This document shows positions 28,416 to 40,599 of a stretch of DNA of 64,000 bases, piece by piece. Within the stretch, counting starts at the first letter, position 1; each line of letters starts with the position of its first letter. This DNA is from Vitis vinifera (Eukaryota > Streptophyta > Magnoliopsida > Vitales > Vitaceae): positions 992,501-1,056,500 of the forward strand of contig NC_081810.1 of the NCBI RefSeq assembly GCF_030704535.1, given 5' to 3'. A model generated the notes under the pieces. It had not been told where the DNA came from, did no database searches, and was given only the letters and a program-made list of their open reading frames with translations. A program made the translations under genes and the position numbers.

Positions 28416-28654
28416 TTTGTACAACGATGCTGTAGCTTAGGTGTCTGAAACTGCGCCCTATCATAAAGGGCAGGGGAGGATAAGATCAGCTGGTTCAGTA
28501 AATAAGTTTTAATGAAACGAAGAGGAGAATATCATGTTAGGTCATTGGATTCTGTGGCAGGTAGTTTTCTCATTGTTTGACTTAGAGTTGGTGATGCCAT
28601 CTTCTGTTAAAGGAGCCTTTTTAAGTCTGCATGGATTTATTTTTATTTTTTTGT

Positions 28655-28870
28655 AGGAAGTAGACAAAGAAAGCATGGAAAGCTGCTCTTTTATTCATAT
28701 TGTGGACTGTTTGGAATGAAAGAAATAGTTCTCTCGAAGATATGGAGTATATGGATCAAATGCTAAAATGTTTTTTTTTGTGTTTCTTTTTAGACTGGTT
28801 AAGGATGGACTTAAAATGACACAATAATGTCTATTATAACTTAGTTGATTGGTAGGGTTATTTTTATAAG
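28655..28870 (+). pseudogene. LINE ORF2 C-terminal remnant
   Basis: Reads KAWKAALLFILWTVWNERNS, then after a shift FFLDW.RM and a VDWLG-like end. This is the same block as IPLCIFWTVWKKRN...FLEWL near the end of ORF2 in the full-length LINE. It lies just downstream of the helicase gene and is broken by stops. Confidence 0.6.
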
Positions 28871-30880
28871 GGGTTTACTACCATTCTCTATTTTTGCTTT
28901 TGTCCTTTGGCTTCTTTGCATACAGTCCTTGTAATTTGATATGGCCCCATTTGATAAGTTCTGAGAAAGGTATCGGTGTTTCAATAACGCTTGGTGTATT
29001 TTAGCATTTTAGTTTTTGTGATTGTCAATAGAAGTTTGCGGAAAATGAGTGCACATCTCAATCGGGGTAGAATTTGGCCTTATTTGGACAGAGAGCACAA
29101 CCTCAGCCTCGGATGATATGGGTCGCCCCTCTATCTTATACCACCTAAATATCAAGGAGGCTGTGTTCTGCATCATTGTCAAAGGGCATTAATTCGGAGC
29201 CATCTCATACGTCTTATTATGAGACATTTCATATAATCTAAGTGCCGGACGATTTATGCAATTAGCTTATTGGGGGTTTTAGTTTTGGAAAAAGGGATGT
29301 CATTCTATGAAGATGTTGATTGAAAATGATGTGGAGGGGGGAGGAACCATTACTCCTCCACTCCTGTCTCCACCCACCCACTAAGACTATTTGGTTCTAC
29401 TTGGAGTTTTCTAGTCGTTTCAAAGTGCCAAAAGCACTTTGAAAAACATCTTAGATTCTAGCGTGTGGTTATAGATTTAGTTGTCTTGGATTTATGTTTT
29501 ACTGATTTTGTTGAAGTGTTTGTTTTTTTCTTTGAGTTCTCGAAGGAGTTCAACACCACCCTCACCACTCCCCAAACCGAAGTAAAAGGTTTTTATGTTA
29601 CTCATGTTTAGCATGTCAAAGGAATAAATATAGCCAGGATTAGCATCCTAAATCCTAAACACAAACTTCAAATCCTAAACCCTAAATGAGAGAGAAAATA
29701 GAACTTGTTTTTTCATCATTTTAGTAGGTAAAAATATTAATTAGTTATTATTAGAGTTTTGGGTGAATGACAGAAATTGAACTAGGTAAATATTTACTCG
29801 CATGATAGGTGTAACGATCTGGGCATAGTCTCAAAGAGAGGATCGGTAAATAGACATGTCTCTAAAAATGCAGATTACTCTGTGAAGCTTCATTGTTCCT
29901 AGGGAATGGCTTTGGGTGTTTTTTACACAACTTAGGTGGAGGACGAAGAAGGCTTCCTTCCAAGTTTCCAACCCACAATTGGAACTTTCATAAAATTTGT
30001 AGGTCTTGATCGCAAGTCTTGGTGAAATAGAGAAATTTCTAGAATTTTAGAGGAAAAACTATTTCATTTATAATTTTATTAAATAGAGCTTTTCTTGTGG
30101 AATAACAAAGAAGTTTTTAAGAAAAGCATATGGAACAATTATTAAAGCTAATTTTGATTATTTGCAAAAATGTTTTTTTTTTGGGTATAAATTAAAAAAA
30201 AAATAACTCAATAAATTAAATATTTTCTTGAAAATATTTTAACATATAAACTCACAATTAAGTTCCAACACCCAAAATAGCTCCACTAACCCTAAATTGG
30301 GGATGTTTACTTCATTTGATGGAAATGAAATCAATGGCTTGAATTTTCATTTATTTCATGAATGTTGTTGACCAAAATTTGAAATAAAAATAGTAGGTGA
30401 ATTTAGAAAATTCATTCTTTCATTTGGAGGAATTCATAGTTTTTTAGTCTTGCCCCATGGGAAACGCATTCCCTTTTATGAAGTTTCTTTCAACTAGAAT
30501 GAAAAGTTTTTTCTTAGGCTGCAAGTGATGCCAAGGACAAGTAGATATCAGATTAAAGAAAGTGGGTTTCCTATTTATTATTAAGTACCACACTTCCCAT
30601 TGATATTTCTATTGCTTTTATTATTTTCATGTGTAGTCAACGTTACATTAAATTTTTTTAAAAAGCCATGTGCCCATAAGCTTTTATTTTCATGCCCTAA
30701 CTCACAATCATATCTCTTTTATATCTCACATGGGTAGACCCCTTTCTCTAATCAAATCCAATAGCTTTAAAGATCTTTCAATGGTCTCAAAAGAGATCCC
30801 AAGTGAAACTAAATTAAAATTTTGAATCAGTTTACGTACACTTTGACTAATCCCACGGGCCCTGAAGTTAATGACCAAAA
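28870..30880. other. Intergenic, no gene seen
   Basis: AT-rich DNA with short broken ORFs only. No protein family, RNA gene or clear repeat was recognised. Confidence 0.5.
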
Positions 30881-30980
30881 TAAACTTTCAGTGGTCTTGA
30901 GGGGACTCGAATTGAAGATCATTGGGGAGCAAATCCAAGGTTGGATCAATTGAGCTACCCCTCAGAGTTTCGATAGATTT
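30880..30980 (-). mobile_element. tRNA-derived SINE-like stretch
   Basis: On the minus strand, GGTAGCTCAATTGATCC (A-box-like, 30943-30959) and CTTCAATTCGAGTCCCC (B-box-like, 30901-30917) lie ~40 bp apart. GAGGGG and CCCCTC can pair as an acceptor-like stem. The middle does not fold into a proper anticodon arm, so this is a tRNA-related retroposon head or decayed tRNA rather than a working tRNA. Confidence 0.5.
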
Positions 30981-31794
30981 ATGATATGGGTCTTATATTA
31001 TTTTATTTTTTAAAAACTAAGGGTATTTATGATTCATTTCTATTTCAATATCGAATAAGTTGAACGTTTAAGAACTTTATGAAATAAAAAAATAAAGAAA
31101 ATAAAATAAAAAATTTAAGCAAATTTTCAACCATTTAAATTCTTTCACCATATGTTTTATACTCATCGATGTCGCCATCTATCTGGAAACAAGTTAATAA
31201 AATACTAAATATTTATTAATTATACAATAGCCTAAGAATCCTCACCTTTCACATGGTATGTAAGCATCTTGATGCTACCTTATTCAAAGTTCATCTTTAT
31301 ATCTAAGTTGACCTTTGTCTCCACCATGTACAAGTCCTCGATCATATATGTTAGTCACGTTAGTGTTAGAATTGGTGTCACAATTGCAAACCCTAAATTG
31401 ATGAAAGGCTATATATTCCATAAAGAGCTTTTGAAAACACCATATTCTTGAATGGATAAACTTCCCGACACATCATATAGAAGCAATGGTCAAGCTATGC
31501 AAACATAAATTCCAAGACTGAAATAATGACCTTCGATTATTGAAAATTCGTTGGTTTGTAAAGTCTCATAGACATAGATGATACATTGTCTAAGAGACTT
31601 GTTCTATAAAAGTTTATTCGGACTAATCAAAAAATCGTTTTTTCAAACCATATTAATTTATTATAAAACTAATAATTTTGTGATCAAATTATCAATTTTT
31701 TTAGTGGGTAATTATCACTTGATTATGAATGGAGAAAGCCAAAAACTTCTGATTATAAAATATTTATGAACTTCAATCTCGTAGAGACAACTTC

Positions 31795-34010
31795 TCTATT
31801 TAGGTTCATCACCTAATAAGACAAAGTTAGACATCAACAAAGCGAGAAAAGTAAAAGTGAAGAAAAGAAAAAAAATATATCTTCCCACCGCTATCTTTAA
31901 TATAATGGTTAAGAGTTCTAGATCATTTCAATGCAAAAATTGAAAAGAAATGACGATGGACCTAACAAAACCAAATCTGTAGGGTTTTATTTTTATTTTT
32001 TATTTTACTAATATGAACTAAAATAAAATCAAATATATCCTCTTATCACTCATAATTGTTATATCATAAAATTTTTCAAACATTTTGACCCATTAAAATA
32101 ATATTTTGAAATTGAAAATTGAGTTAGAAAATTTGGATTATTGCATGATCATCCTAGCCGTCTAAAAGTGAAAATTTTTAGCACATAATATGATGACCTA
32201 TTTCATAGTTGGGCCAATTTGGCTTCTAAAGTCACAAATATGAATAGTGAAGTTTTAAACCCAGGTTTTGGGTTAATTTATTTACTTAAAACTAGGGTTG
32301 TGGATGATGACAATATGGACATTTGATCATGCATTTGAAAAAAATAAACTTTTACATCGAAGAACATATCATTTAATATTAAGAGTCTATCACTTGACTA
32401 ACGTTATTCGACATTAAACATTACAAATAAATGCTATAAATTATGAAACCGGGGTTAAGATTAACCTATGTACATAAATTGAGTGGTTACCATTGAATTA
32501 CACCGGGTTTATGAGCCTTAACCTCAACTTATAGAAGTGAGATGACATACTTAGCTTCATCACATAACAAAACAAAGTTAGATAACAGTAAAATGAGAAA
32601 AGTAAAAGTATAGTAAAAAAATATATATATTTCCATCACTATTGTAAGAAAATAGACATGTGAACAAATTGAATCATAATTTTGACGGAAGTAGATGAGT
32701 CAAAAGGGCTATTGTATTCGTTCACATCACAATATCTCACGAAGTCATGAAAAAACCCACAATTTCAATGCAAGAATCGTAAAGAAATAGTGATGGGCCT
32801 AACCCACAATTATAATTTGTTATAAATTTTTCCAATCAACTTGACCTATTAAAATAATATTTTAAAGTTGAAAATTGAGTTGGTGATGTTTGTGAAACTT
32901 ATTCTTGTATTAAAAAATTAGCATTTAATATCGGTGTATTAGTTTACATTTAAGGCTATTTGATATTAAAAGTTATAAGTACGAGAAACAAATTTTAATA
33001 AAGGTTTTGGGTTAATTTATTTACATAAGACTTAGTCTTGTGGATGATGAAAGTACGATGATTTTATTATGTACTCGAATAAATAACTTTATACATCGAA
33101 AAGAGGAAAATACCATTTAATATTGAGAATCTATCACTCATGATTAATCTTTTTTGATATTCAACATTACAAATAAGCATTGAAAATTATGAAATCAAGG
33201 CAAAGATTAACCTATATGCATAAATTAATATCAAAGGTAATGATAAATGAGGTGATTTTGTCGTATGTTTGAAAAAAGAACCCTATATTGAAAAAATAAA
33301 AACACCATTTAATAGTGGTAGCTATCACTAGGCTAAGCTTATTTTATACTAGACATTACAAATATGAATCATAAATTCTTAAACCAAATTTAAGGTTAAT
33401 TTATATACATAAGCCATGGTTGTAAGTGATGATAAATTGATGATTTTATGTACCCAAAAAAAAAAAACCTTCTAAATTTGAAAGGAGGAAAATCATGTCA
33501 TACTGTCAATCTATTATTCAATTGAACTTATTTAACACAAAATATTTTGAAACATAAATTCTTAAAGTGGAGTAAAGTCTAACCTATTTATATAAACCAA
33601 CGTTTTGATTAAATTAGTGTTTTGAGTAAAACCTATTTGTATAAACAAGGTTTTCATATAATAATAAGTTGGTGATTTTTTAAAAAAAGAAAAAGAAAAA
33701 GAAAATTTGTACGTCTATGCTCGACTACGTATATTTTACATCAAATGTTATGAATATAAAGTATAAATTCTTAATTCAAGATTAAGTTCAACCTATCCAT
33801 ATAAACTATACTTATAAATAATGTCAAGATGATGATTTTACGTGTATGAAAAAAAAGAACACTTTTACTTAAAAAAGAGGAAAAATTATTTAACATTGAA
33901 ACTTTATTACTCGTTTAAGCTTATTTAAAAACACACATTACAAACATGAATAATAAGTTCTTAATACCTATGTTAAGCTTAACATACGTACATAAATACG
34001 GTAGTAGTTA
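31795..34010. repeat. Decayed ~190-bp tandem array with ~740-bp higher-order duplication
   Basis: A degenerate unit contains AACCTAT.TACATAAA, GATGATTTTATGT, GAGGAAAA..CATTTAATATTGA, CTATCACT, ACATTACAAATA and ATAAATTCTTAAA in that order. The ACATTACAAAT-type anchor recurs near 32418, 33163, 33352, 33536, 33740 and 33933 (spacing about 185-205 in the last five). In addition 31795-32490 and 32535-33230 match each other in order over ~700 bp. No ORF. Confidence 0.8.
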
Positions 34011-35230
34011 TTGATTTTTATCTAGTAAATTATGGGCCCCGTTGGATTTTAAATCAAGTTAGGGTTAGGGTTTATTTAGTACCTCATTGAGTCATGGTGA
34101 TGGAAGTATGGGAGAGGGAGCTTCATGGGAAGGAAAGGCTAGTTTCAACCTCATTCATCATTTTTCTTTATTTTAGGTGCTTGTGGGGTTTGTATGAATA
34201 CTTAAGGATTAGTCAACCATTTCCTTTGAGGTAAATTTTCCCTTTCTCCATGGTTGATGACTTAATTTTTTAGTACTTTTCCCCAAATATTTTAATGAAA
34301 ATGAATTAGGTACAAATCCATTAGGCCCTTTAGTTTGATTTTTTTTTATTTAAAAAAAAACCACTCTAAATGATGTATTTTTTTCTTTTATTTTCCCCAT
34401 ATTTTTTAAGAAGTCAAAAACTTCACCAAAATTGATGAAAAATTCTTGCCCAATAAAGAAATTTATTTTTCTCATTTTCAAAAGAGGGAAATTAGGGTTC
34501 ATAATTGGTGAAGCATTTTCTTAATAAGGCAAAAATGTTGTTTTGAATGGACCAACTTCCTTTATATGATTTGCTTATATATATATTTTTTCTATAGATG
34601 GAAAAAATTGCTTTTAGTCACCCTAAATTTAAAATAGTGATTAGAAAAGGTTAGAAAAAACCAAAAGGAGGAAGAAAAACCAAAAATCAAAACTTTAAAA
34701 GCAATAAAACTTTTCTCCTTTAATCTTTCTCTTAATTCTTTCACTTTTTAAAAGTAAAAGTGAAGCATCTCAAAATACAATGCACATTTTATCCTTATCT
34801 CTAGTAGTTTTTTTTTTTTTTCCTTTAAAGAAATTGAATTTTAATTAGGGTTGTGATGAAAAATGGGAAAATACAAATATTATTTTATTGTAAGAAAAAT
34901 GGTTTTTCTCCTTTAATTTCAAACCCATTTTTATTTATTTATTTTAGAAGATTAAAAAAAAAAATCCTCTCCATACTAATGGATTTAATTATTTTTAATG
35001 GGTGGAATCCATTGAAGATGATGGAGTTCAGTTGCATCAAATCCATACTCCATCGGGTTTGACTTAGAAATGGAAAGGGTCTTCCTTTTGGTGTGTTGAA
35101 AATTATTTTATTTTAAAATAAATAATTTTGAAACAAAAATAATGCAAAAAAATAAAAATAAAATAATTTTATTTTAAGAATGTAAAAAATAAATCCCAAA
35201 ATAAGAATTAAAAAAATGAAAGTTGGTGAA
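34010..35230. other. Upstream region of the kelch gene
   Basis: AT-rich, with T and A runs. No gene is recognised; short ORFs such as the one at 34853 show no family feature. Confidence 0.4.
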
Positions 35231-35262
35231 GACCATGGGTCCAGCTGTAATCTTTATATCAG

Positions 35263-35348
35263 TTAGAGAGAGAGAGTTGAGGTCTAGAGAGAGACTTTTA
35301 GAGAGAGAAAGTTTGGTTTTGGAGAGAGAAAGAGAGAGAGAGGGGGGG
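35263..35348 (+). promoter_or_regulatory. GA-rich tract before the F-box/kelch gene
   Basis: Repeated GAGAGA blocks are separated by short spacers, likely in the core promoter or 5' leader. GA-rich elements near plant transcription starts can recruit GAGA-binding (BPC) factors; that role here is inference. Confidence 0.45.
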
Positions 35349-35624
35349 CTGTTTTGAAGTTGCTGCTACTGTTTGGTGGTGGTGGTGTTGTAGTTCTCCA
35401 ACTTCAAAGCTCATATTTTTGCCGTTATTTTTGTTTTTATTTTTTATTTTATTTTTGGGGGTTTTTTGGTTGTTTGCATTTGCAGAGAGGGAAAAAGACA
35501 AAGTTCTTCTTTTATTGTTGGATCAGATTTGATTGTTTGAAGCTTATACAGTGCTGATCTGAGCCTCTCTGAAGCTTTATTCAACCTTGTTTCTCAATTC
35601 TAAGTCTGACCCACAATTTTTTCT

Positions 35625-35642
35625 ATGAGCCTTTTCTTCTGA
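35625..35642 (+). promoter_or_regulatory. Five-codon upstream ORF
   Basis: ATG AGC CTT TTC TTC TGA ends two bases before the main ATG at 35645. The context of the upstream ATG is weak, so many ribosomes may scan past it. The short spacing could tune initiation of the F-box/kelch protein. Confidence 0.55.
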
Positions 35643-35644
35643 GG

Positions 35645-38600
35645 ATGGACCAAAGAGTTGAACAGTCTCCTAATGCACAAAGAGGGTTTCGAGTTCAAGC
35701 TCCTCTGGTGAGTCCATGTGTTTATTTTTACTTTTTCTGGTCTTTGAATTCTTCAATTCACTCGTTTCCGGGGGTACCCAGATGAAATTCTTGTTGAATG
35801 TGATGTTTTTTGTGGGAAATTTTGGAATTTTGGGAGCATGTTTCTGTGGAGATTGAGTAGGTTTCTTTCTTATATCGTGCAATTCTTCTTCTGGGTTTTT
35901 GGTTTCTTGAGTTTTGGAGATACCCTATTGAAATTCTTGACAAATGTGAAAATTTTAGGCAAATATTTGGGAATTGGATGATCATATAAGGTGATTGGGA
36001 TTGGCTTCTGTTTCTCTGTGATTAATTGTATCTTTCAGGGAGGCATCCAGATGAAATTCTTGTTAGATGTTCACTTTTGGGCAAACTTTTGGAAATTGAT
36101 TACCATATTTGTCCAAGGACCATCTGGATTTTGTTCTCTTGCAGTATTAGTTGATGGATGCTGAGTTTGGTGTTTTGGGGTTTTCATATCTAGTTTTACT
36201 ATGGAGGGACTGGTTTGAACTACTGCATTTGTTGTTGCAGTTTTATAAGCTTGGAGTTTGGGGTATGAAGAATGTGGCTTTATTTCTGGAGAACTAGAAA
36301 GATAGGTAACTAGGGATTAGGGAATTTTCTCATATATTCAATTTCTTGCTTCGAAGTTGAAATTATTAAACTTTTGGGTGAATTCTAGTGTGTTTATTAT
36401 CATGAATGTATCCGGCTTGTAGTCACCATCCTTTTATTTTGGTGAGAAATCAAGGCAGCTGCAGGGGAGAGGGTTGATTTCTGGTTGCTTAATTGAACAT
36501 GTGCCTTGTCCACAATTTTCTATTCATTTGTATAAAAATGATTGATTTACCATCTTGCAGACTGGGTCTTTAATTGCTATGGGCTTGATATCTATTGTAT
36601 CTTAGTGTTGAATGTTTTACTTTAGACCCACCTTCTTTTAGTTTCAAATGACTCTGGTTACTTGTCAATGCACCCTTTTCTTGAATTACCTATCCTCATG
36701 CACTTTTGTCTTGTTTATTTCTCATCAATGGTTCTACTTCTGGAGGATCTTCAACCTTCTGCCTTTTAGTGTTTCTGGCTTCTATTTGAACTGAAATTGA
36801 AAGATATTGAAATAATTCGATTCTATTCAATTTGAGATAAGAAGTCCTTATGTTTTGTTTTGGGTATTTGGTCAAAGATTAATTTGTTTCCTTCTTTGTA
36901 TCTCATTCATTATAGAGACATGAAGCATTGAGCACTGATGAAAATATAGCTGCATACATGTACCTAATTTGCATTAAGATTTTATTTTTTGGTAGCTGCA
37001 TGCTTGTACCTTACTTGTATTAAGATTTTGTCTGCACCTACATCAACTTCTATATTTTAAGCTTCTGTTTTGGGGGTGGGGGCATTAAGATAAGATTTCT
37101 AGGTCATGCAATGTTCATAATGTCCATCCCTTCTTCTTAAGGTTTTGCAATGGTACTGATTAATATCTGTTTGTGCTCAATTGCTTCTGGTATTTTTAAT
37201 CCCAATTTCTTTAGTTTAATAGCAGTTTTTGGTATGAAGGCAAATTTTCCCCTGTTGCCCTGGTTTGACTGTGCTGCTATGAGATGCAAAGTCCATGTTT
37301 CTATTTTATTTTTAGTTCTTATCGTCCATCTGATTTACTGTTTTCCAGGGAATTATGTAGTCTGACCATATGTATTTATATTTCTTCTTTTGCCTTCCTT
37401 TTCGAGTCATTCAATCTCTCTCTCTCTCTCTCTCTTGCTCTCTTCGTTTCTTCAACAGCATAAACTTCTGTATCAATATCTAGCAATTATCCGTAGTAAA
37501 AAAGTGAAGGAATGTCATAAAAATTAATGGAGCCTACCATACTAGTTATATTTGGTGAATAAGTTCCAGATGATGGAATCTTCTGTAGTAGCTTGTGGTG
37601 ATATAACATGGAACGAAATGATCAGATAGATAAAAAGATATTCCTTAGAGAACCTGTAGATGAACTTTAATTTCATGTGCTAGAACTGTATCAAAAGTGA
37701 AGTGTTGAATAAGAATAAAAAGTTGATGCAGTAATTTATTGCCTTTCTTGAAGACATCTGAACATCCATAAAATTGCACTAACTGTGGCATCACCCTGGA
37801 ATCTATAGCTAATTGGTTCACCCTTTCTCCTTGGTTGGTGCAAATCTTGATACTGTGCATAAGCCTGCTCATGGATACGAGTTTTTTCTTAAGGTGTATA
37901 TATTCAACTGTGAACATTTAATAAGGTCATCTGCTTCTCATATTTGTTTCTTGCTTATTATCATTATAGTTTTTTATGTTGCAGTCTTGCTATTTTTGCA
38001 TTCTAACGTGGAATGCTTTGCAGGTTGATTCTGTATCATGCTATTGCAAAGTAGATTCAGGCTTAAAAACAGTAGCAGGGGCAAGAAAATTTGTACCTGG
38101 ATCAAAACTTTGTATCCAGCCAGATATCAATCCTCATGCACACAAAAGCAAAAACTCTCGCAGGGAGAGGACCCGGTTCCAGCCGCCTCTTCTACCTGGT
38201 CTCCCTGATGATCTTGCCATTGCTTGCCTGATTCGAGTCCCTCGTGTTGAGCATAGAAAACTCCGTCTAGTTTGCAAGAGATGGCACCGGCTTTTGTCTG
38301 GGAACTTCTTTTATTCTCTTAGGAAAAGTCTTGGAATGGCAGAAGAGTGGGTCTATGTTATCAAAAGAGATCGTGATGGAAGGATCTCATGGCATGCTTT
38401 TGACCCCACCTACCAGCTCTGGCAACCACTTCCACCAGTTCCTGTGGAATATTCTGAAGCCCTTGGCTTTGGCTGCGCTGTTCTAAGTGGTTGTAACCTG
38501 TATCTATTTGGAGGAAAGGATCCAATGAAGAGATCTCTGAGACGGGTCATTTTCTATAGTGCTCGAACAAATAAATGGCATAGGGCTCCAGATATGCTTC

Positions 38601-39274
38601 GGAAACGTCACTTCTTTGGTTCTTGCGTCATAAATAACTGCCTTTATGTGGCTGGAGGCGAATGTGAAGGAATTCAGAGGACTCTCCGTTCAGCTGAAGT
38701 CTATGATCCTAACAGGAATAGGTGGAGCTTTATTTCAGATATGAGCACGGCTATGGTGCCCTTTATTGGGGTAATCTATAATGGAAAATGGTTCCTAAAA
38801 GGACTTGGATCCCACCGTGAGGTCATGAGTGAAGCTTATATTCCTGAAACCAATACCTGGACCCCAATCAGTGATGGAATGGTTGCTGGTTGGCGCAACC
38901 CTAGCATCTCTTTGAATGGACAGCTCTATGCATTGGACTGCCGGGATGGGTGCAAGCTCAGGGTTTATGACAGTGACACAGATTCATGGAACAAATTCAT
39001 AGATAGCAAGCTCCATCTGGGGAGCTCCCGAGCTCTGGAGGCTGCTGCTCTTGTCCCCCTTAATGGAAAGCTGTGCATTATACGTAACAACATGAGCATC
39101 AGTATTGTGGATGTTTCGAGTCCTGATAAACATGTGGAGAGTAACCCTCACCTTTGGGAAAATATTGCTGGGAAAGGTCACTTCAGGACTCTCGTCACAA
39201 ATCTATGGTCCAGTATTGCAGGGAGAAACAGCTTGAGGAGTCATATTGTGCACTGTCAAGTGCTCCAAGCATAA
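35645..39274 (+). CDS. F-box/kelch-repeat protein, At1g55270 (SAGL1) type
   Basis: Substrate receptor of an SCF ubiquitin ligase. Exons 35645-35707 and 38024-39274, GT-AG intron of 2316 bp in phase 0, 437 aa. The tiny first exon encodes MDQRVEQSPNAQRGFRVQAPL, and the next exon opens VDSVSCYCKVDSGLKTV, both diagnostic of the At1g55270 family as I remember it. The F-box is at about 76-120 (LLPGLPDDLAIACLIRVPR, then LRLVCKRWHRL). Kelch repeats follow from about 150, with LYLFGGKDP, LYVAGGECEG, YDPNRNRWS and WNKFIDS. The conserved end is HIVHCQVLQA. In Arabidopsis the relative SAGL1 is reported to limit cuticular wax and phenylpropanoid enzymes by targeting them for degradation; function here is by homology. 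Confidence 0.96.
37414..37434 (+). repeat. (CT)n microsatellite in the kelch gene intron
   Basis: About ten CT units in the 2.3-kb intron. Confidence 0.85.
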
Positions 39275-40171
39275 AAATCGGGTTTCACATTGCTTATTCT
39301 TGCTATAGAAATTTCTTCATTTTCTTCAATTATCATGATAGGGTTGTTCCATCCGAAATGTTAAAAAGAGTAGCTGCAGTTCATCAATATTGGGTTTCTG
39401 CACCTTCCCCAACAGAAAACTGCATTTACTCTTTGTTCATGTCTGATGCTTATCCCCATCCCCTTTTGGAGATAGAATCAACAGTGTTCTGCTACATGAG
39501 AGGATTAGTTTATGTTCACATCCAAAAAGGTTTTGCTTCACATCAGGCTTGAAGAGAAGGCAAAATGGAAAATAGGAATGCGGGGTGTGTCTTTTTAAAG
39601 CCAAGGCGAGAAATGTAGGTTTAGTGGAATCTCCATTTTCAACTCTCTTGTGAGAAATTCATTCTGGGAACCAATGGCATTTTCAACTTTTCAGATATTA
39701 AACATGTATTTACAAGGTATGGGCTCTGAGGCCATTTCTTTATTTTCATGAGGAGCAAGCATAATAGGCCTTTTGAACTTTGTAAATCTAGTCATTTGTC
39801 ACTGGAGTTGACCGTCTCTCTGATTGTGGGATCTTATATCTTAGTATTAAGTAGTCTCGGAGATGCTTTGTGAATATATACATGGGTTATTAAAGTTCTA
39901 AGTCAATGAACAGTTAGATTACATCTTTGTGGGTATACATCGAATTACCTTGCTTTTATGTTGGCTACTTGTTTGATCACATCTGAAGATTGTTTGGGTC
40001 ACTCTATAATATCATATTCATTGATTTTGCTTGTTTTTTAATGTTCTATTATAGGTCATATTTAATGTTTGAAGTTGTAAAAAGTTCCATTCATTAGCTC
40101 ATACTAGATAAGAAAGCATTAATTTTTTTGCTCAAATTTATTTTCCAATACATTCAAACTGTGCATATAAT
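39275..40171. other. 3' UTR of the kelch gene and convergent spacer
   Basis: Noncoding DNA between the kelch stop codon and the convergent DUF761 gene stop. Apparent ORF continuations (to 39552) are in another frame and show no family feature. Confidence 0.5.
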
Positions 40172-40435
40172 TCAAGTCCCTCGAGTGATCATCTCCTTGT
40201 AACGTTTGAACGACTCATCCCTCTGAATCTTCAGATGATTGTGGAAATTCTTGATGAAAGCTTCAGCCCGTTCGTTGATATCCCCTCCCTCATCCTCCAC
40301 CATCAACGATCCCCCCTTCCTCCCATTCTTCATAGCACAATTCTCATTGTCGTTCATCCTATTTCCATGCTTCATGTCATAATTCTCCTTTTCATTCATC
40401 CTCCGGCTCCCATAAACCTCTTCATAACGCTCCAT
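40172..40435 (-). CDS. Small DUF761-domain protein, 87 aa
   Basis: The C-terminal motif INERAEAFIKNFHNHLKIQR followed by ESFKRYKEMI is the hallmark of the plant DUF761 (cotton-fibre-expressed-like) family, usually found at the end of short, poorly understood proteins. The N-terminal half is hydrophilic and contains a 14-residue tandem repeat (RMNEKENYDMKHGN / RMNDNENCAMKNGR). Single exon. A TAG stop lies in frame 14 codons upstream of the chosen ATG, fixing the start. A TATA-like CTATAAATG sits on the minus strand at 40567-40575, ~130 bp upstream. Function unknown. Confidence 0.85.
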   Translation of the reverse strand: MERYEEVYGSRRMNEKENYDMKHGNRMNDNENCAMKNGRKGGSLMVEDEGGDINERAEAFIKNFHNHLKIQRDESFKRYKEMITRGT

Positions 40436-40566
40436 TACAACAACCCAGACGGTTTTGCAGAAAAGGGTGTTCTAGCTTGAGAGTGGGAGAAAACTGTTGT
40501 CAGATAGGGTTGAGGGAGAACAAGAGAGAATGGTTTGGATGTGCTTGGGAACAGCGCGATCCTCTA

Positions 40567-40575
40567 CATTTATAG
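40567..40575 (-). promoter_or_regulatory. TATA box of the DUF761 gene
   Basis: CTATAAATG on the minus strand. It predicts transcription starting near 40535, leaving a leader of about 100 bases. Confidence 0.55.
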
Positions 40576-40599
40576 CTACAAATGTCGGATTAGAAGCAT

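Noticed and set aside
30900-30963. Functional tRNA gene
   Set aside because: No proper anticodon arm, and the T-arm pairing is poor; better explained as a SINE-like relic.
31795-34010. CRISPR-like array
   Set aside because: Degenerate long tandem units in a plant nuclear genome, without short identical repeats and unique spacers.
37976-38023. Kelch protein starting at the Met at 37976
   Set aside because: Lies in the intron before a clear TTTGCAG acceptor; the short first exon at 35645 restores the conserved N-terminus.
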